Origin: an uncultured Collinsella sp.
GTDB taxonomy: Bacteria > Actinomycetota > Coriobacteriia > Coriobacteriales > Coriobacteriaceae
Length of the DNA stretch: 12,467 nt
Assembly (NCBI GenBank): GCA_902491055.1
Contig: CABUGI010000057.1
Coordinates: 1-12,467 of the forward strand
Direction of reading: 5' to 3'
The position numbers and the translations under genes are program-made. Positions 1 through 7,284 of the stretch are shown here, one piece after another. Under the pieces are notes generated by a model. The model was not told where the DNA came from, did no database searches, and saw nothing but the letters and a program-made list of their open reading frames with translations. The number at the start of each line of letters is the position of its first letter. Positions within the stretch are counted from its first letter, which is position 1.

Positions 1-18
1 CGTAGCGGGTGGTTTAAA

Positions 19-39
19 GCTGGCCGCTGCGCGGCCAGC
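19..39. other. GC-rich hairpin at the left edge
   Basis: A perfect 9-bp stem (19-27 with 31-39) has a 3-nt loop. On the minus strand it is followed by TTTAAA, a very short T-run, so it could be a weak second terminator behind the flavodiiron gene. It could equally belong to something outside the window. The rest of 1-58 shows no gene or other recognisable element. Confidence 0.4.
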
Positions 40-58
40 GGACTAAAGTCTTGAAACA

Positions 59-92
59 AAAACCACCACAAAGGTACCTTTGTGGTGGTTTT
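59..92 (-). terminator. Palindromic intrinsic terminator of the flavodiiron gene
   Basis: A perfect 34-bp palindrome is centred on GGTACC (73-78). Read on the minus strand, the stem runs into TTTTTGTTT, which gives the U-tract of a rho-independent terminator 22 bp past the stop codon at 115. On the plus strand the arm ends in TTTT, so it may also stop transcription coming from the left. Confidence 0.85.
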
Positions 93-114
93 GCTCGTTA
101 AAAGCGAGATATCG

Positions 115-1275
115 CTACTTGGACAGCTCGTCGGCGAGGACCTCGATCTGAGCGCGCGAGGCGTCGTTGAGCGAGCCCAGCACGGTCACCTTGTTCTGCG
201 CCAGGGTGATGTCCTTCATGCCCTCGAGCTCCTTGGCCATAACCTTGGCAGCGGTGGGCGCCCAGGAGCCGGCCTCGACGAGTGCCACCGTACGGTTCTG
301 ATAGGCGTGCTCGGCAAGCGTATGGACAAAGGTGCTCATGAACGGGAAGATCTCACCCTGATAGGTGATGGAAGCGAGCACCAGACGGTCGTAGCGGAAC
401 GCATCCTCAACGGCCTCGGCCATGTCGTCGCGAGCCAGGTCAAAGACGGAGACCTTCTGGCCGCGAGCCTCAAGCGCTGCGGCGAGTTCCTCGACGGCAG
501 CCTTCAGATGGCCATACACACTCGCATAGGCGATCGTGATGCCCTCGTCCTCGGGCTGATAGCTCGACCAGGTGTTATAGGTGTCGAGGTAATAGCCCAG
601 GTTCTCGGTCAGTACGGGGCCGTGGAGCGGACAGATGATCTGAATGTCCAGGTCGGCGGCCTTCTTGAGCACGGTCTGCACGAACTTGCCGAACTTACCG
701 ACGATGCCAAAGTAGTAGCGGCGAGCCTCGCAAGCCCAGCCCTCGGGATCCTCGATGTCGTTGGCGCCAAACTTGCCAAAGCCGTCGGCACTAAAGAGCA
801 CCTTGTCGGTGGACTCGTAGGAGAAGATCACCTCAGGCCAGTGAACGTTGGGGGCGCCGACAAAGGTTAGGCTGTGGCCGCCCAGGTCGAGCACATCGCC
901 CTCTTTGACGACCATCTTGCGCTCGGGGAAGTCGGTGCCAAAGTAGTTGACCATCATGCGGAAGGCACCCATGCTGGCCACGATCTGCGCCTGGGGATAG
1001 CGCTCCATAAAGGCAGCGATGCCGGCGGAGTGATCGGGCTCCATGTGATGAACGACCAGGTAGTCGGGCGTACGACCATCGAGCACGGCCTCGAGGTTGC
1101 CGAGCCACTCGTCGACAAAGTCAGCGTCAACCGAATCGGCGACGGCGATCTTGTCGCCCAAGATAACGTAGCTGTTGTATGCCATGCCGTTCTCGGACAC
1201 ATCGTACTGGCCCTCGAACAGGTCAATGTCGTGATCGTTAACGCCAATGTAGCGGATATCCTTGGTGATCTCCAT
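115..1275 (-). CDS. fprA: FprA-type flavodiiron protein (class A)
   Basis: Cytoplasmic flavodiiron protein of 386 aa, expected to reduce O2 to water (or NO to N2O) and so protect an anaerobe from oxygen. The N-terminal metallo-beta-lactamase domain (about 1-245) keeps all diiron ligands: HHMEPDH at 76-82 (H77, E79, D81, H82), H145 in NVHWPE, D164 in SADGFG and H218 in CPLHGP. The C-terminal flavodoxin domain (about 246-386) has the FMN-binding stretch ASVYGH at 251-256. There is no fused rubredoxin or flavin reductase domain, so electrons must come from a separate partner. I chose the ATG at 1275 because AGGAGG lies 9 nt upstream and the protein then starts like its family; an in-frame ATG at 1338 lacks this. 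The gene appears to be transcribed alone. O2 versus NO preference cannot be read from sequence. Confidence 0.93.
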   Translation of the reverse strand: MEITKDIRYIGVNDHDIDLFEGQYDVSENGMAYNSYVILGDKIAVADSVDADFVDEWLGNLEAVLDGRTPDYLVVHHMEPDHSAGIAAFMERYPQAQIVASMGAFRMMVNYFGTDFPERKMVVKEGDVLDLGGHSLTFVGAPNVHWPEVIFSYESTDKVLFSADGFGKFGANDIEDPEGWACEARRYYFGIVGKFGKFVQTVLKKAADLDIQIICPLHGPVLTENLGYYLDTYNTWSSYQPEDEGITIAYASVYGHLKAAVEELAAALEARGQKVSVFDLARDDMAEAVEDAFRYDRLVLASITYQGEIFPFMSTFVHTLAEHAYQNRTVALVEAGSWAPTAAKVMAKELEGMKDITLAQNKVTVLGSLNDASRAQIEVLADELSK

Positions 1276-1312
1276 CAGGCAAAGCCTCCTAGATAGACAA
1301 AAGAGCCCGTCT

Positions 1313-1321
1313 ATCATAGCA
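1313..1321 (-). promoter_or_regulatory. Probable extended -10 promoter of the flavodiiron gene
   Basis: On the minus strand this reads TGCTATGAT, an extended -10 (TGn plus a TATAAT-like hexamer), about 38 nt before the start codon. No good -35 sits at 16-18 bp. A small inverted repeat, ATAGCC-AA-GGCTAT (1331-1344), lies just upstream and could be a protein site. The rest of the 129-bp gap to the regulator gene has only a weak GGCG/CGCC hairpin. Confidence 0.45.
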
Positions 1322-1404
1322 CTCGTCTTCATAGCCAAGGCTATCTGCCAGCATCCTTATCGATTGTTATTGAGGCGGAATATATCGCCATTGACCTGCA
1401 AAAA

Positions 1405-2436
1405 CTATGTGCGCGGAGCTGCCGTGGTATGTCGAACGATAAGCTGGCCGGGAATACGAATGGCAACGGTTTTGTCCGTTGCCCCCGCCTTGGGAACCGC
1501 GTGCTCGAACACCTCGCGTCCACGCTGATGCAAATCGAATCGAACGGTCGTGAGCTCGTTGTGTGCCACAAAATCATCGAGCGAATCGTCGACGCCCACC
1601 ACGCTCACGTCCTCGGGCACGCGCAGACCGCTATCGCGCAGCGCTGCAATCGCGCCATTTGCCATCTGGTCGTTTGCCGCGTAAATCGCCGTCATGGTGC
1701 GATCGTGCTCGGCCAGGTACCTGCCGGCCTCGTAGCCGCTGTTGGCAGACCAGTCGCCCTCGAGCGGCTCTGCCGGCTCGATGTGTTTACGCTCGAGTGC
1801 ATCCTGCCAACCGGCGCGACGAAATTGCTCGTCGACCGAGAATGACGGGCCGCCAATATAGCGAATCTGCTCGTGCCCTAGCTCAAACAGGTGATCCATA
1901 AGCAATAGCGAGCAGCCGTAATGGTCGGAATCGACCGTGGTCACCCGCGGGTGCGCGTACATGGTAACGATGACCGTGCCAATGCCCGGCAGTGGATCAA
2001 ACGTCTCAAAATCGGGCGCCATGCGACTCATGCCGATAATGATGCCGTCCACCGGCAATGCGGCCATACGACGCGTGGCCTCGGCAAGCGAAAACTCCTC
2101 GGTCTTGGACATCTCGACCAGCGTGATGGCGCAATTATGCTCGCGAGCAGCGCTGGCGATGCCGTCGATCATTGAGAGGTTGCCGAACTTGGTGACATCG
2201 TTGACGCACAGGCCGACCGAATGATAACGGCCGTCGCGCAGCGAGCGACCGGCATAACTCGGACGAAAGCCGAGCTTTTGCATAGCGGCCTGTACGCGCT
2301 GGCGCGTCTGCTCGTTAACGTTAGGCAAGCCATTGGCGACGCGCGAAACCGTCTGCTGCGAAACGCCGGCAGCGCGGGCGACGTCGGCCATGGAGACCGG
2401 ACGCGAACTGGTATCGTTGGACGGGCGCCTTGCCAC
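1405..2436 (-). CDS. LacI-family transcriptional regulator, probable galKT repressor
   Basis: Sugar-responsive DNA-binding regulator of 343 aa, of usual LacI/GalR length. The N-terminal helix-turn-helix covers about 14-38 (VSMADVARAAGVSQQTVSRV), followed by the hinge region to about 68 (RSLRDGR). The periplasmic-binding-protein-like sensor domain follows, with the typical AANDQMA at 253-259 and GVDDS at 281-285. It starts with GTG at 2436, preceded by an AAGGTGA ribosome binding site. The internal ATG at 2391 would also keep the helix-turn-helix but has no such site. It is transcribed divergently from galK, and three copies of an operator-like sequence lie between them, one downstream of its own putative promoter. 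This implies autoregulation and control of galKT. The inducer is probably galactose or a derivative, by context only. The reading frame is intact. Confidence 0.93.
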   Translation of the reverse strand: MARRPSNDTSSRPVSMADVARAAGVSQQTVSRVANGLPNVNEQTRQRVQAAMQKLGFRPSYAGRSLRDGRYHSVGLCVNDVTKFGNLSMIDGIASAAREHNCAITLVEMSKTEEFSLAEATRRMAALPVDGIIIGMSRMAPDFETFDPLPGIGTVIVTMYAHPRVTTVDSDHYGCSLLLMDHLFELGHEQIRYIGGPSFSVDEQFRRAGWQDALERKHIEPAEPLEGDWSANSGYEAGRYLAEHDRTMTAIYAANDQMANGAIAALRDSGLRVPEDVSVVGVDDSLDDFVAHNELTTVRFDLHQRGREVFEHAVPKAGATDKTVAIRIPGQLIVRHTTAAPRT

Positions 2437-2528
2437 AGGATCACCTTCACCCTTGCGAGATCTGAATAGCGTGAATGCCGGCCCGGGCAGAAATACATCC
2501 CGCGCCGAGGCCCGCTATCGTCGGACGC

Positions 2529-2544
2529 ATGTTAACGTACTCTA
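2529..2544 (-). promoter_or_regulatory. Operator-like site O1, near the regulator gene
   Basis: Plus-strand sequence ATGTTAACGTACTC(TA). Its first 14 bases are the exact reverse complement of the core of O2. It lies about 26 bp downstream of the putative regulator -10 box, in the early transcribed region, where a bound repressor would block its own gene. The central ACGT fits the central CG common in LacI-family operators. Confidence 0.7.
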
Positions 2545-2569
2545 CTTTTTCTATCTGCATCTCTTCTGC

Positions 2570-2599
2570 TTTATAAGTCCATACGGCAGTACCGTTCAC
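2570..2599 (-). promoter_or_regulatory. Probable promoter of the LacI-type regulator
   Basis: On the minus strand a TATAAA -10 box (2570-2575) is separated by 18 bp from GTGAAC (2594-2599), a weak match to TTGACA. The predicted start is near 2563, leaving a leader of about 125 nt that contains O1. Confidence 0.5.
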
Positions 2600-2651
2600 G
2601 GCTGAATTTCTACCGATTACCAGATTCTCAAAAAGTGACAAGCGATGTGTT

Positions 2652-2667
2652 ATGAGTACGTTAACAT
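2652..2667 (+). promoter_or_regulatory. Operator-like site O2, upstream of galK
   Basis: ATGAGTACGTTAACAT, the reverse complement of the O1/O3 motif. Outer ATG/CAT and central ACGT are symmetric, giving 10 of 16 palindromic positions. It lies 64 bp centre to centre from O3 and 123 bp from O1. Confidence 0.72.
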
Positions 2668-2715
2668 AGCCCGTAACGTGCGGTATCGTGAACACTTGGT
2701 TCATGCCGCTTTAAG

Positions 2716-2731
2716 TTGTTAACGTACTCAT
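2716..2731 (+). promoter_or_regulatory. Operator-like site O3, at the galK promoter
   Basis: TTGTTAACGTACTCAT matches the reverse complement of O2 at 15 of 16 positions. It lies about 43 bp before the galK ATG and overlaps the best galK -10 candidate, the position expected for repression. Confidence 0.72.
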
Positions 2732-2774
2732 AACGACGCAAAACCCACCCGGGCGCGCCAAGGAAAGGACTCCC

Positions 2775-3980
2775 ATGACCACCCCCGACAAAAAGACACT
2801 CGCCACGCTCACCAAGCTGTTCGAGGAGGAGTTTGGCCCCATCGGCGACCGCCAGGTGCTCTACGTGCACGCGCCCGGCCGCTCCGAGATCAGCGGCAAC
2901 CACACTGACCACGAGGGTGGCCACGTTATCGCCGGCTCGCTCGATGTCGCCGTCGACGGCATCGCCGTGGCAACCGATTCCAACAAGGTTCGCGTAGCCG
3001 ACGAGGGCTATCCCACGTTTGAAATCGCGCTCGACACGCTAGACGTTCAGGAGTCCGAGAAGGGCACGTCCGCGAGCCTCGTCCGCGGCATGGCCCACGA
3101 AATCGCTGCTCTGGGCGTTGAGCCCCAGGGCTTCGACTTTGCCTTCACCTGCTCCGTCCCCTCGGGCGGCGGTCTTTCGAGCTCCGCTGCTGTCGAGGCG
3201 GCATACGGTCGCGCCATGGAGACGCTCTGGGACGCACCCGCCATCGAGCCCGTCGCGCTCGCCCAGATGAGCCAGCGCACCGAGAACAACTATTACGGCA
3301 AGCCCTGCGGTCTGATGGACCAGGCCGCCGTTTGCTTGGGCGGCCTCGCCTACATGGACTTTGAGGATCAGGCTCAGCCTAAAACCCAGAAGCTCGAGCT
3401 CAACTTTGAGGATCACGGTTATGCGCTCGCGCTCGTTAAGGTCGGTGCCGACCACGTGGCCGCCACCGACGACTACGCCGCCGTTCCGCGCGAGATGCAG
3501 GACGTCGCTGCCGAGTTTGGCAAGGCACGCCTGTGCGAGGTAAACGTGGCGGACTTTGACGCCAAGCTCCCCGAGCTGCGCGCCAAGCTGGGCGACCGCG
3601 CCTGCCTGCGCGCCGTTCACTACTGGTACGAAAACGGCCTGGTCGATAAGCGCTGGGCTGCCCTGAACGCCGGCGACATCGATCAGTTCCTGGTCCTGAC
3701 GCGCGAGTCCGGCGCCAGCTCTGCCATGTACCTGCAGAATGTCGTTGCCAAGCTGGGCTCCGAGCAGCCTTCGATGTATGCCCTGGCACTGGCCGAGCAC
3801 GTGCTCGACGGCCGTGGCGCCGTCCGTATCCACGGTGGCGGCTTTGGTGGCACCATCCAGGCCTTCGTGCCGCTCGACCTGGTCGACACCTTTATCACCA
3901 AGATGAACGGCTGGCTGGGCGAGGGCTCTGCCCGCCACTACGCAATTTCTGACAAGGGAGCTTACGCGGCATGGCTGTAA
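2775..3980 (+). CDS. galK: Galactokinase
   Basis: GHMP-family sugar kinase of 401 aa, close to the usual galactokinase length. It phosphorylates galactose at C1 with ATP, the first Leloir step, in the cytoplasm. The galactokinase signature is at about 33-49 (APGRSEISGNHTDHEGG) with R36, the ATP-binding loop SGGGLSSSAA at 130-139, the catalytic Asp in GLMDQ (D182), and the C-terminal GHMP motif IHGGGFGGTIQAF at 352-364. The signature reads GNHTDH where E. coli and human enzymes read GEHTDY; I recall this variant from clostridial galactokinases. The substrate could therefore be checked, but galT directly behind supports galactose. The ribosome binding site AAAGGA is 5 nt before the ATG. The stop codon lies inside the first codons of galT, so the two are translationally coupled. 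Confidence 0.93.
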   Translation: MTTPDKKTLATLTKLFEEEFGPIGDRQVLYVHAPGRSEISGNHTDHEGGHVIAGSLDVAVDGIAVATDSNKVRVADEGYPTFEIALDTLDVQESEKGTSASLVRGMAHEIAALGVEPQGFDFAFTCSVPSGGGLSSSAAVEAAYGRAMETLWDAPAIEPVALAQMSQRTENNYYGKPCGLMDQAAVCLGGLAYMDFEDQAQPKTQKLELNFEDHGYALALVKVGADHVAATDDYAAVPREMQDVAAEFGKARLCEVNVADFDAKLPELRAKLGDRACLRAVHYWYENGLVDKRWAALNAGDIDQFLVLTRESGASSAMYLQNVVAKLGSEQPSMYALALAEHVLDGRGAVRIHGGGFGGTIQAFVPLDLVDTFITKMNGWLGEGSARHYAISDKGAYAAWL

Positions 3981-5599
3981 TGACCGACGTGCGCGAGGCC
4001 GCGCAGAACCTGATCGAGTACGCTATCCACCGATCGATGATCGGCCAGGACGATCGCATCTGGGCGTATAACACCATTCTCGAGTGCATCGGTGCTACGG
4101 GCCCGGCGCTCGACATGGCCTGGGCGCTCCAGGTCGAGAAACTCTCGCTCTTGCACCCCGATACCCTGCCCAACTTTGACCTGGAGGGCACGCTTGCTGC
4201 GCTTGCCGAGGCTGCCGTTGCCAACGGCGCCGCCGAGGACACGGCGTCTGGCCGCGACCGCATTGCCATGCGCATTATGGGCGCGCTCATGCCGAGGCCT
4301 TCGGTTGTAAACGAGGAGTTCAACGGCCGCATGGGCGTCAACGAGCCCCGCGCCGCGACCGACTGGTTCTACGGTCTGTGCTGCGACGCCGGCTACGTGC
4401 GCCGCGCCGCCATCGCGCGCAACATCAAATGGAGCACCCCCACCAACTGGGGCGACCTGGAGATCACCATCAACCTGTCCAAGCCTGAGAAGGACCCGCG
4501 CGATATCGCCGCGGCAGGTGCAGCTAAGAACACGGGCGAGAAGTATCCCGCCTGCCAGCTCTGCATCGAAAACGAGGGCTATCCCGGACGCTCCGCCGCA
4601 GCCGACGGCGGCGCTCACCCCGCCCGCCAGAATCTGCGCGTCATCCCCATCCAGCTCGACGGCGAGCGCTGGGGCTTCCAGTACAGCCCGTACGCGTACT
4701 TTAACGAGCACTGCATTGCCATGAGCTCCGAGCATCGTCCGATGCACGTCGACCGCAAGGGTCTGACCTGCCTGCTCGACTTTGTGGACCTGTTCCCGCA
4801 TTACTTTATTGGCTCCAACGCCGACCTGCCCATCGTGGGCGGCTCGATTCTGTCGCACGACCACTTCCAGGGCGGCGCGCACGAGTTCCCCATGATGCAT
4901 GCCGCTGAGGTCTCGCAGTTTAGCGTGCCCGGCTTTGACCAGGTCAGCGGTACCGTGTTGCAGTGGCCGCTTTCGGTGCTGCGACTGCGCTCGCACGACC
5001 GCGCCCAGCTGCTCGACGCCGCCGAGAAGATCATCCTCGCCTGGCGCGAGTGGACCGATGAGTCGGTGGGCGTCATCGCGCACACAGCCGACGGCGTGGC
5101 GCACAACACCGTGACGCCCGTCATCCGCCGCGTCGACTCCCGCGGCAATGCCGGCGGCGAGATTTACGAGGCCTACCTGGCGCTTCGCTGCAACATCACG
5201 ACCGACGAGCATCCGCTGGGCGTATTCCACCCGCATGCCGAGTACCACCACATCAAGAAGGAGAACATCGGCCTGATCGAGGTCATGGGCCTGGCCATTT
5301 TGCCGCCGCGCTTGGTTCCCGAGCTCGGCGCTGTCCGCGAGCACTTGCTGGCGGCCAAGGCCGATGCCAGCTACGACCTTGCTGGCGCGCTCGAGGGCGA
5401 CGACCTTTGCCGCAGCCATGCCGCGTGGGCCGAGGACGTCTTTGCTCGCCGCGCCGACGAGCTTACGGCCGACAACGCCATCGATATCCTGCACGAGGAG
5501 GTCGGCGTGGTGTTTGGCCACGTGCTCGACAACGCCGGCGTCTTTAAGTGGGACGAAGCCGGCCGCGCCGCCCAACAGCGCTTTATCGACTCACTGTAG
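3971..5599 (+). CDS. galT: UDP-glucose--hexose-1-phosphate uridylyltransferase, Gram-positive type
   Basis: Transfers UMP between UDP-glucose and galactose 1-phosphate to give UDP-galactose and glucose 1-phosphate. At 542 aa it belongs to the long GalT family of Firmicutes and Actinobacteria, not the roughly 350-aa E. coli family. Landmarks are ACQLCIENEGYPGR from about 194 (CxxC at 195-198), GGSILSHDHFQGG with SHDH at 295-298, and FHPHAEYHHIKKENIG from 419, followed by GLAILPPRL. I take the ATG at 3971, 10 nt after AAGGGAG and overlapping the galK end by 10 bp. The ATG at 3980 (TAATG) is possible but farther from that site. No galE follows, so the UDP-galactose 4-epimerase must be encoded elsewhere. 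A strong terminator closes the operon. Confidence 0.93.
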   Translation: MAVMTDVREAAQNLIEYAIHRSMIGQDDRIWAYNTILECIGATGPALDMAWALQVEKLSLLHPDTLPNFDLEGTLAALAEAAVANGAAEDTASGRDRIAMRIMGALMPRPSVVNEEFNGRMGVNEPRAATDWFYGLCCDAGYVRRAAIARNIKWSTPTNWGDLEITINLSKPEKDPRDIAAAGAAKNTGEKYPACQLCIENEGYPGRSAAADGGAHPARQNLRVIPIQLDGERWGFQYSPYAYFNEHCIAMSSEHRPMHVDRKGLTCLLDFVDLFPHYFIGSNADLPIVGGSILSHDHFQGGAHEFPMMHAAEVSQFSVPGFDQVSGTVLQWPLSVLRLRSHDRAQLLDAAEKIILAWREWTDESVGVIAHTADGVAHNTVTPVIRRVDSRGNAGGEIYEAYLALRCNITTDEHPLGVFHPHAEYHHIKKENIGLIEVMGLAILPPRLVPELGAVREHLLAAKADASYDLAGALEGDDLCRSHAAWAEDVFARRADELTADNAIDILHEEVGVVFGHVLDNAGVFKWDEAGRAAQQRFIDSL

Positions 5600-5653
5600 A
5601 GCACAGACCCGGACGCTCAACGGCAGCCCCCACGACATAGCCACCTACACGAC

Positions 5654-5694
5654 AACGGCGCCCGCCGGCAACATCGCCGGCGGGCGCCGTTTTC
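5654..5694 (+). terminator. Intrinsic terminator of galKT
   Basis: A perfect 16-bp GC-rich stem (5654-5669 with 5676-5691) has a 6-nt AACATC loop. The descending arm runs into TTTTCT on the plus strand, 55 bp past the galT stop. Confidence 0.9.
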
Positions 5695-5725
5695 TGATGC
5701 AAGGGTAGCTAATTTGCACCAAAAC

Positions 5726-5760
5726 AAGGAGTGTTCCAAACTGCCGGCAGAGAAGGAGCG
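5726..5760. repeat. Left copy of a 35-bp imperfect direct repeat flanking the ATPase
   Basis: Begins AAGGAGTGTTCCAAACTG and contains the palindrome CTGCCGGCAG (5741-5750). It matches 7235-7269 at 31 of 35 positions in the same orientation. The two copies bracket the ATPase gene and its upstream tandem repeats, about 1.5 kb. Confidence 0.8.
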
Positions 5761-5780
5761 CCCCAGGTGCCGACCTAAAC

Positions 5781-5879
5781 CCCACATTATTCGATGGAAA
5801 AACGTGGTTACCTCCCACATTATTCGATGGAAAAACGTGGTTTACTCCCACATTTTTCGATGGAAAGACCAAGACGGTC
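5781..5879. repeat. Three tandem 33-bp units upstream of the ATPase
   Basis: Units are at 5781-5813, 5814-5846 and 5847-5879. Units 1 and 2 agree at 31 of 33 positions. Unit 3 keeps the first 20 bases with one change (CCCACATTTTTCGATGGAAA) and then diverges. In units 1 and 2, CCACATT and AACGTGG form an imperfect dyad around ATTCGATGGAAA. Unit 3 ends in AAGACC-AAGAC-GGTCTT, a small hairpin touching the -10 box. The units abut the ATPase promoter, so they look like operators. There is no spacer structure, so this is not a CRISPR array. Confidence 0.85.
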
Positions 5880-5880
5880 T

Positions 5881-5886
5881 TATACT
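5881..5886 (+). promoter_or_regulatory. Probable -10 box of the ATPase gene
   Basis: TATACT lies 23 nt before the ATG. At 17-19 bp upstream only weak -35 matches exist (CGATGG or TTCGAT), inside the third tandem unit. A protein bound to the units could therefore activate or block this promoter. The ribosome binding site is AGGGGG shortly before the start. Confidence 0.5.
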
Positions 5887-5909
5887 AACCATGATCGTTA
5901 GGGGGCAGT

Positions 5910-7211
5910 ATGCAGCGACAGCTAATGGACGAACTCATTGCTTGGAAATCTAGGGCAAACCGCAAGCCCCTCCTGCTTAAGGGGGCCCGCCAGACGGGAA
6001 AAACCTGGCTTCTCAACGAATTCGCAGGCCAGCAGTATCAAAACGTCATCCGTTTTGACTTTATGCTCGAACCGGGCGCACGTTCGCTGTTCGACGGAAG
6101 CCTTGACCCCAAACGCATCATCTCCCAGATAGAGCTCCTGCGCGGCCAGACCATAACGCCGACAGACACGCTCATCATCTTCGACGAAATCCAAGAGGCA
6201 CCGCGTGGCATCACCTCGCTCAAATACTTCAACGAGCTGGCGCCGGAATACCATATCATGGCAGCCGGCTCCTATATGGGGCTCGCGCTCCGACGCGAAA
6301 ACGAGTCGTTCCCCGTCGGCAAGATCGACCAGCTTACCATGCGCCCCATGGGGTTTGTCGAGTTCGTTCGTGCCGTCGATGGCGATCCGCTCGCAGATGC
6401 CATCCTTGCCGCAGACATGGACCTGCTGGCGAATGTTTCCGAAAAGCTCGAGCGCCTGCTCAAGGAATACCTCGTTGTCGGTGGCATGCCAGAAGTTGTC
6501 TCCGTTTTCGCCGCCTCCCACGATTTCATCGAGGCCCGCAGGCTTCAGCAGCAAATCATCGAAGCTTATGAATCCGATTTTGGCAAGCATGCGCCAGCCC
6601 GCATCGTCGAGCGCATGAGGCTGGTTTGGAAATCCCTTCCCGGCCAGCTCGCAAAGGAAAACAAGAAGTTCGTCTATGGCGCGCTTCGTCCCGGGGCGCG
6701 CGCACGCGATTTTGAGGAAAGCCTCCAGTGGCTCATGGACTATGGAATCGTTCATAAGGTACCACGTGTTTCCGCCCTAAGAGCACCGCTCACAAGCTAC
6801 GAGGATCTCTCGGGCTTCAAGCTGTTCTGCATCGACACCGGCATCCTCGGAGCACTCTCCGGCCTCACGCCAGCCATTGTTCTGAACGGGCCCGCTGTTT
6901 TTACGGAGTTCAAAGGCTCGCTGACCGAGCAATACGTCGCACAGGAGCTTTTGCTCCAAGGCAATACTCCCGCGTATTGGTCATCCTCCTCCGGCAATGC
7001 AGAGACTGACTTTGCCGTCGACCATGCGGGGACCGTGCTTCCGCTCGAGGTCAAGGCGGCAGAGAATCTCAAAGCAAAGAGCCTGAGGATTGCCTGCGAG
7101 AAGTTCAAGCTCGAGCGCTGCGTGAGAACATCGTTAGCGGCATATAGAGACGAAGGCACGCTCGTCAATATTCCGCTCTGGGAGATTGGGCAAATCGACA
7201 AGCTGGCATAG
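5910..7211 (+). CDS. AAA ATPase with DUF4143-type C-terminal region
   Basis: P-loop ATPase of 433 aa, the size normal for this large and functionally obscure bacterial and archaeal family. The Walker A motif is GARQTGKT at 25-32, Walker B is TLIIFDE at 87-93, and a sensor-like AAGS is at 118-121. The family hallmark YLVVGGMPEVV is at 187-197. The C-terminal region (about 330-385) has E365-x-D367 and then E380-V-K382, the pattern of a PD-(D/E)xK nuclease-like fold. Whether it cuts DNA is unknown. No membrane segment or signal peptide is visible, and the frame is intact. It stands alone between two galactose loci, with tandem repeats in front and a direct repeat on either side. It is probably an accessory gene unrelated to sugar use. 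Roles proposed for such proteins include mobile-element or stress functions; none can be assigned here. Confidence 0.9.
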   Translation: MQRQLMDELIAWKSRANRKPLLLKGARQTGKTWLLNEFAGQQYQNVIRFDFMLEPGARSLFDGSLDPKRIISQIELLRGQTITPTDTLIIFDEIQEAPRGITSLKYFNELAPEYHIMAAGSYMGLALRRENESFPVGKIDQLTMRPMGFVEFVRAVDGDPLADAILAADMDLLANVSEKLERLLKEYLVVGGMPEVVSVFAASHDFIEARRLQQQIIEAYESDFGKHAPARIVERMRLVWKSLPGQLAKENKKFVYGALRPGARARDFEESLQWLMDYGIVHKVPRVSALRAPLTSYEDLSGFKLFCIDTGILGALSGLTPAIVLNGPAVFTEFKGSLTEQYVAQELLLQGNTPAYWSSSSGNAETDFAVDHAGTVLPLEVKAAENLKAKSLRIACEKFKLERCVRTSLAAYRDEGTLVNIPLWEIGQIDKLA

Positions 7212-7234
7212 GCGCTGTGGAGGGGGTGCCCCGT

Positions 7235-7269
7235 AAGGAGTGTCCCAAACTGCCGGCAAAAAAGGAACG
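7235..7269. repeat. Right copy of the 35-bp imperfect direct repeat
   Basis: Begins AAGGAGTGTCCCAAACTG and contains TGCCGGCA. It is 31/35 identical to 5726-5760, with transitions at repeat positions 10, 25, 27 and 33. It starts 23 bp after the ATPase stop codon. Confidence 0.8.
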
Positions 7270-7284
7270 TCTCTATCTGCCGCA

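Larger units (their letters stand above)
2437..2774. promoter_or_regulatory. Divergent control region between the LacI-type regulator and galK
   Basis: This 338-bp gap holds no credible gene. It contains three operator-like repeats, listed separately, and a plausible minus-strand promoter. For galK no strong promoter stands out. The best candidate is TTGGTT at 2696-2701 with TTAACG at 2719-2724 (17-bp spacer), whose -10 lies inside the third operator. galK has the ribosome binding site AAAGGA, 5 nt before its ATG. Confidence 0.75.

Noticed and set aside
2311..2326. A fourth operator-like core, GTTAACGT, inside the regulator coding region
   Set aside because: Only the 8-bp core matches, and the bases encode the conserved family stretch around VNEQ. 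It could be an auxiliary site but chance is a sufficient explanation.
2447..2704. Possible 85-aa minus-strand ORF in the regulator/galK gap
   Set aside because: It has no ribosome binding site, crosses two operator-like sites and a promoter, overlaps the regulator leader, and has no recognisable motif.
3962..5575. A 537-codon open frame antisense to galT (and a 299-codon one antisense to galK, 3039-3938)
   Set aside because: High-GC genes with GC-rich third positions leave long open antisense frames. The translations show no family features, and galT/galK on the other strand are unmistakable.
5781..5879. CRISPR-like array
   Set aside because: The 33-bp units are contiguous with no unique spacers, and no cas genes are present.
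5714..5953. Repetitive short ORFs across the 33-bp units on both strands
   Set aside because: 33 is a multiple of three, so tandem units stay open in all frames and give repeating peptides. No start signals support them.
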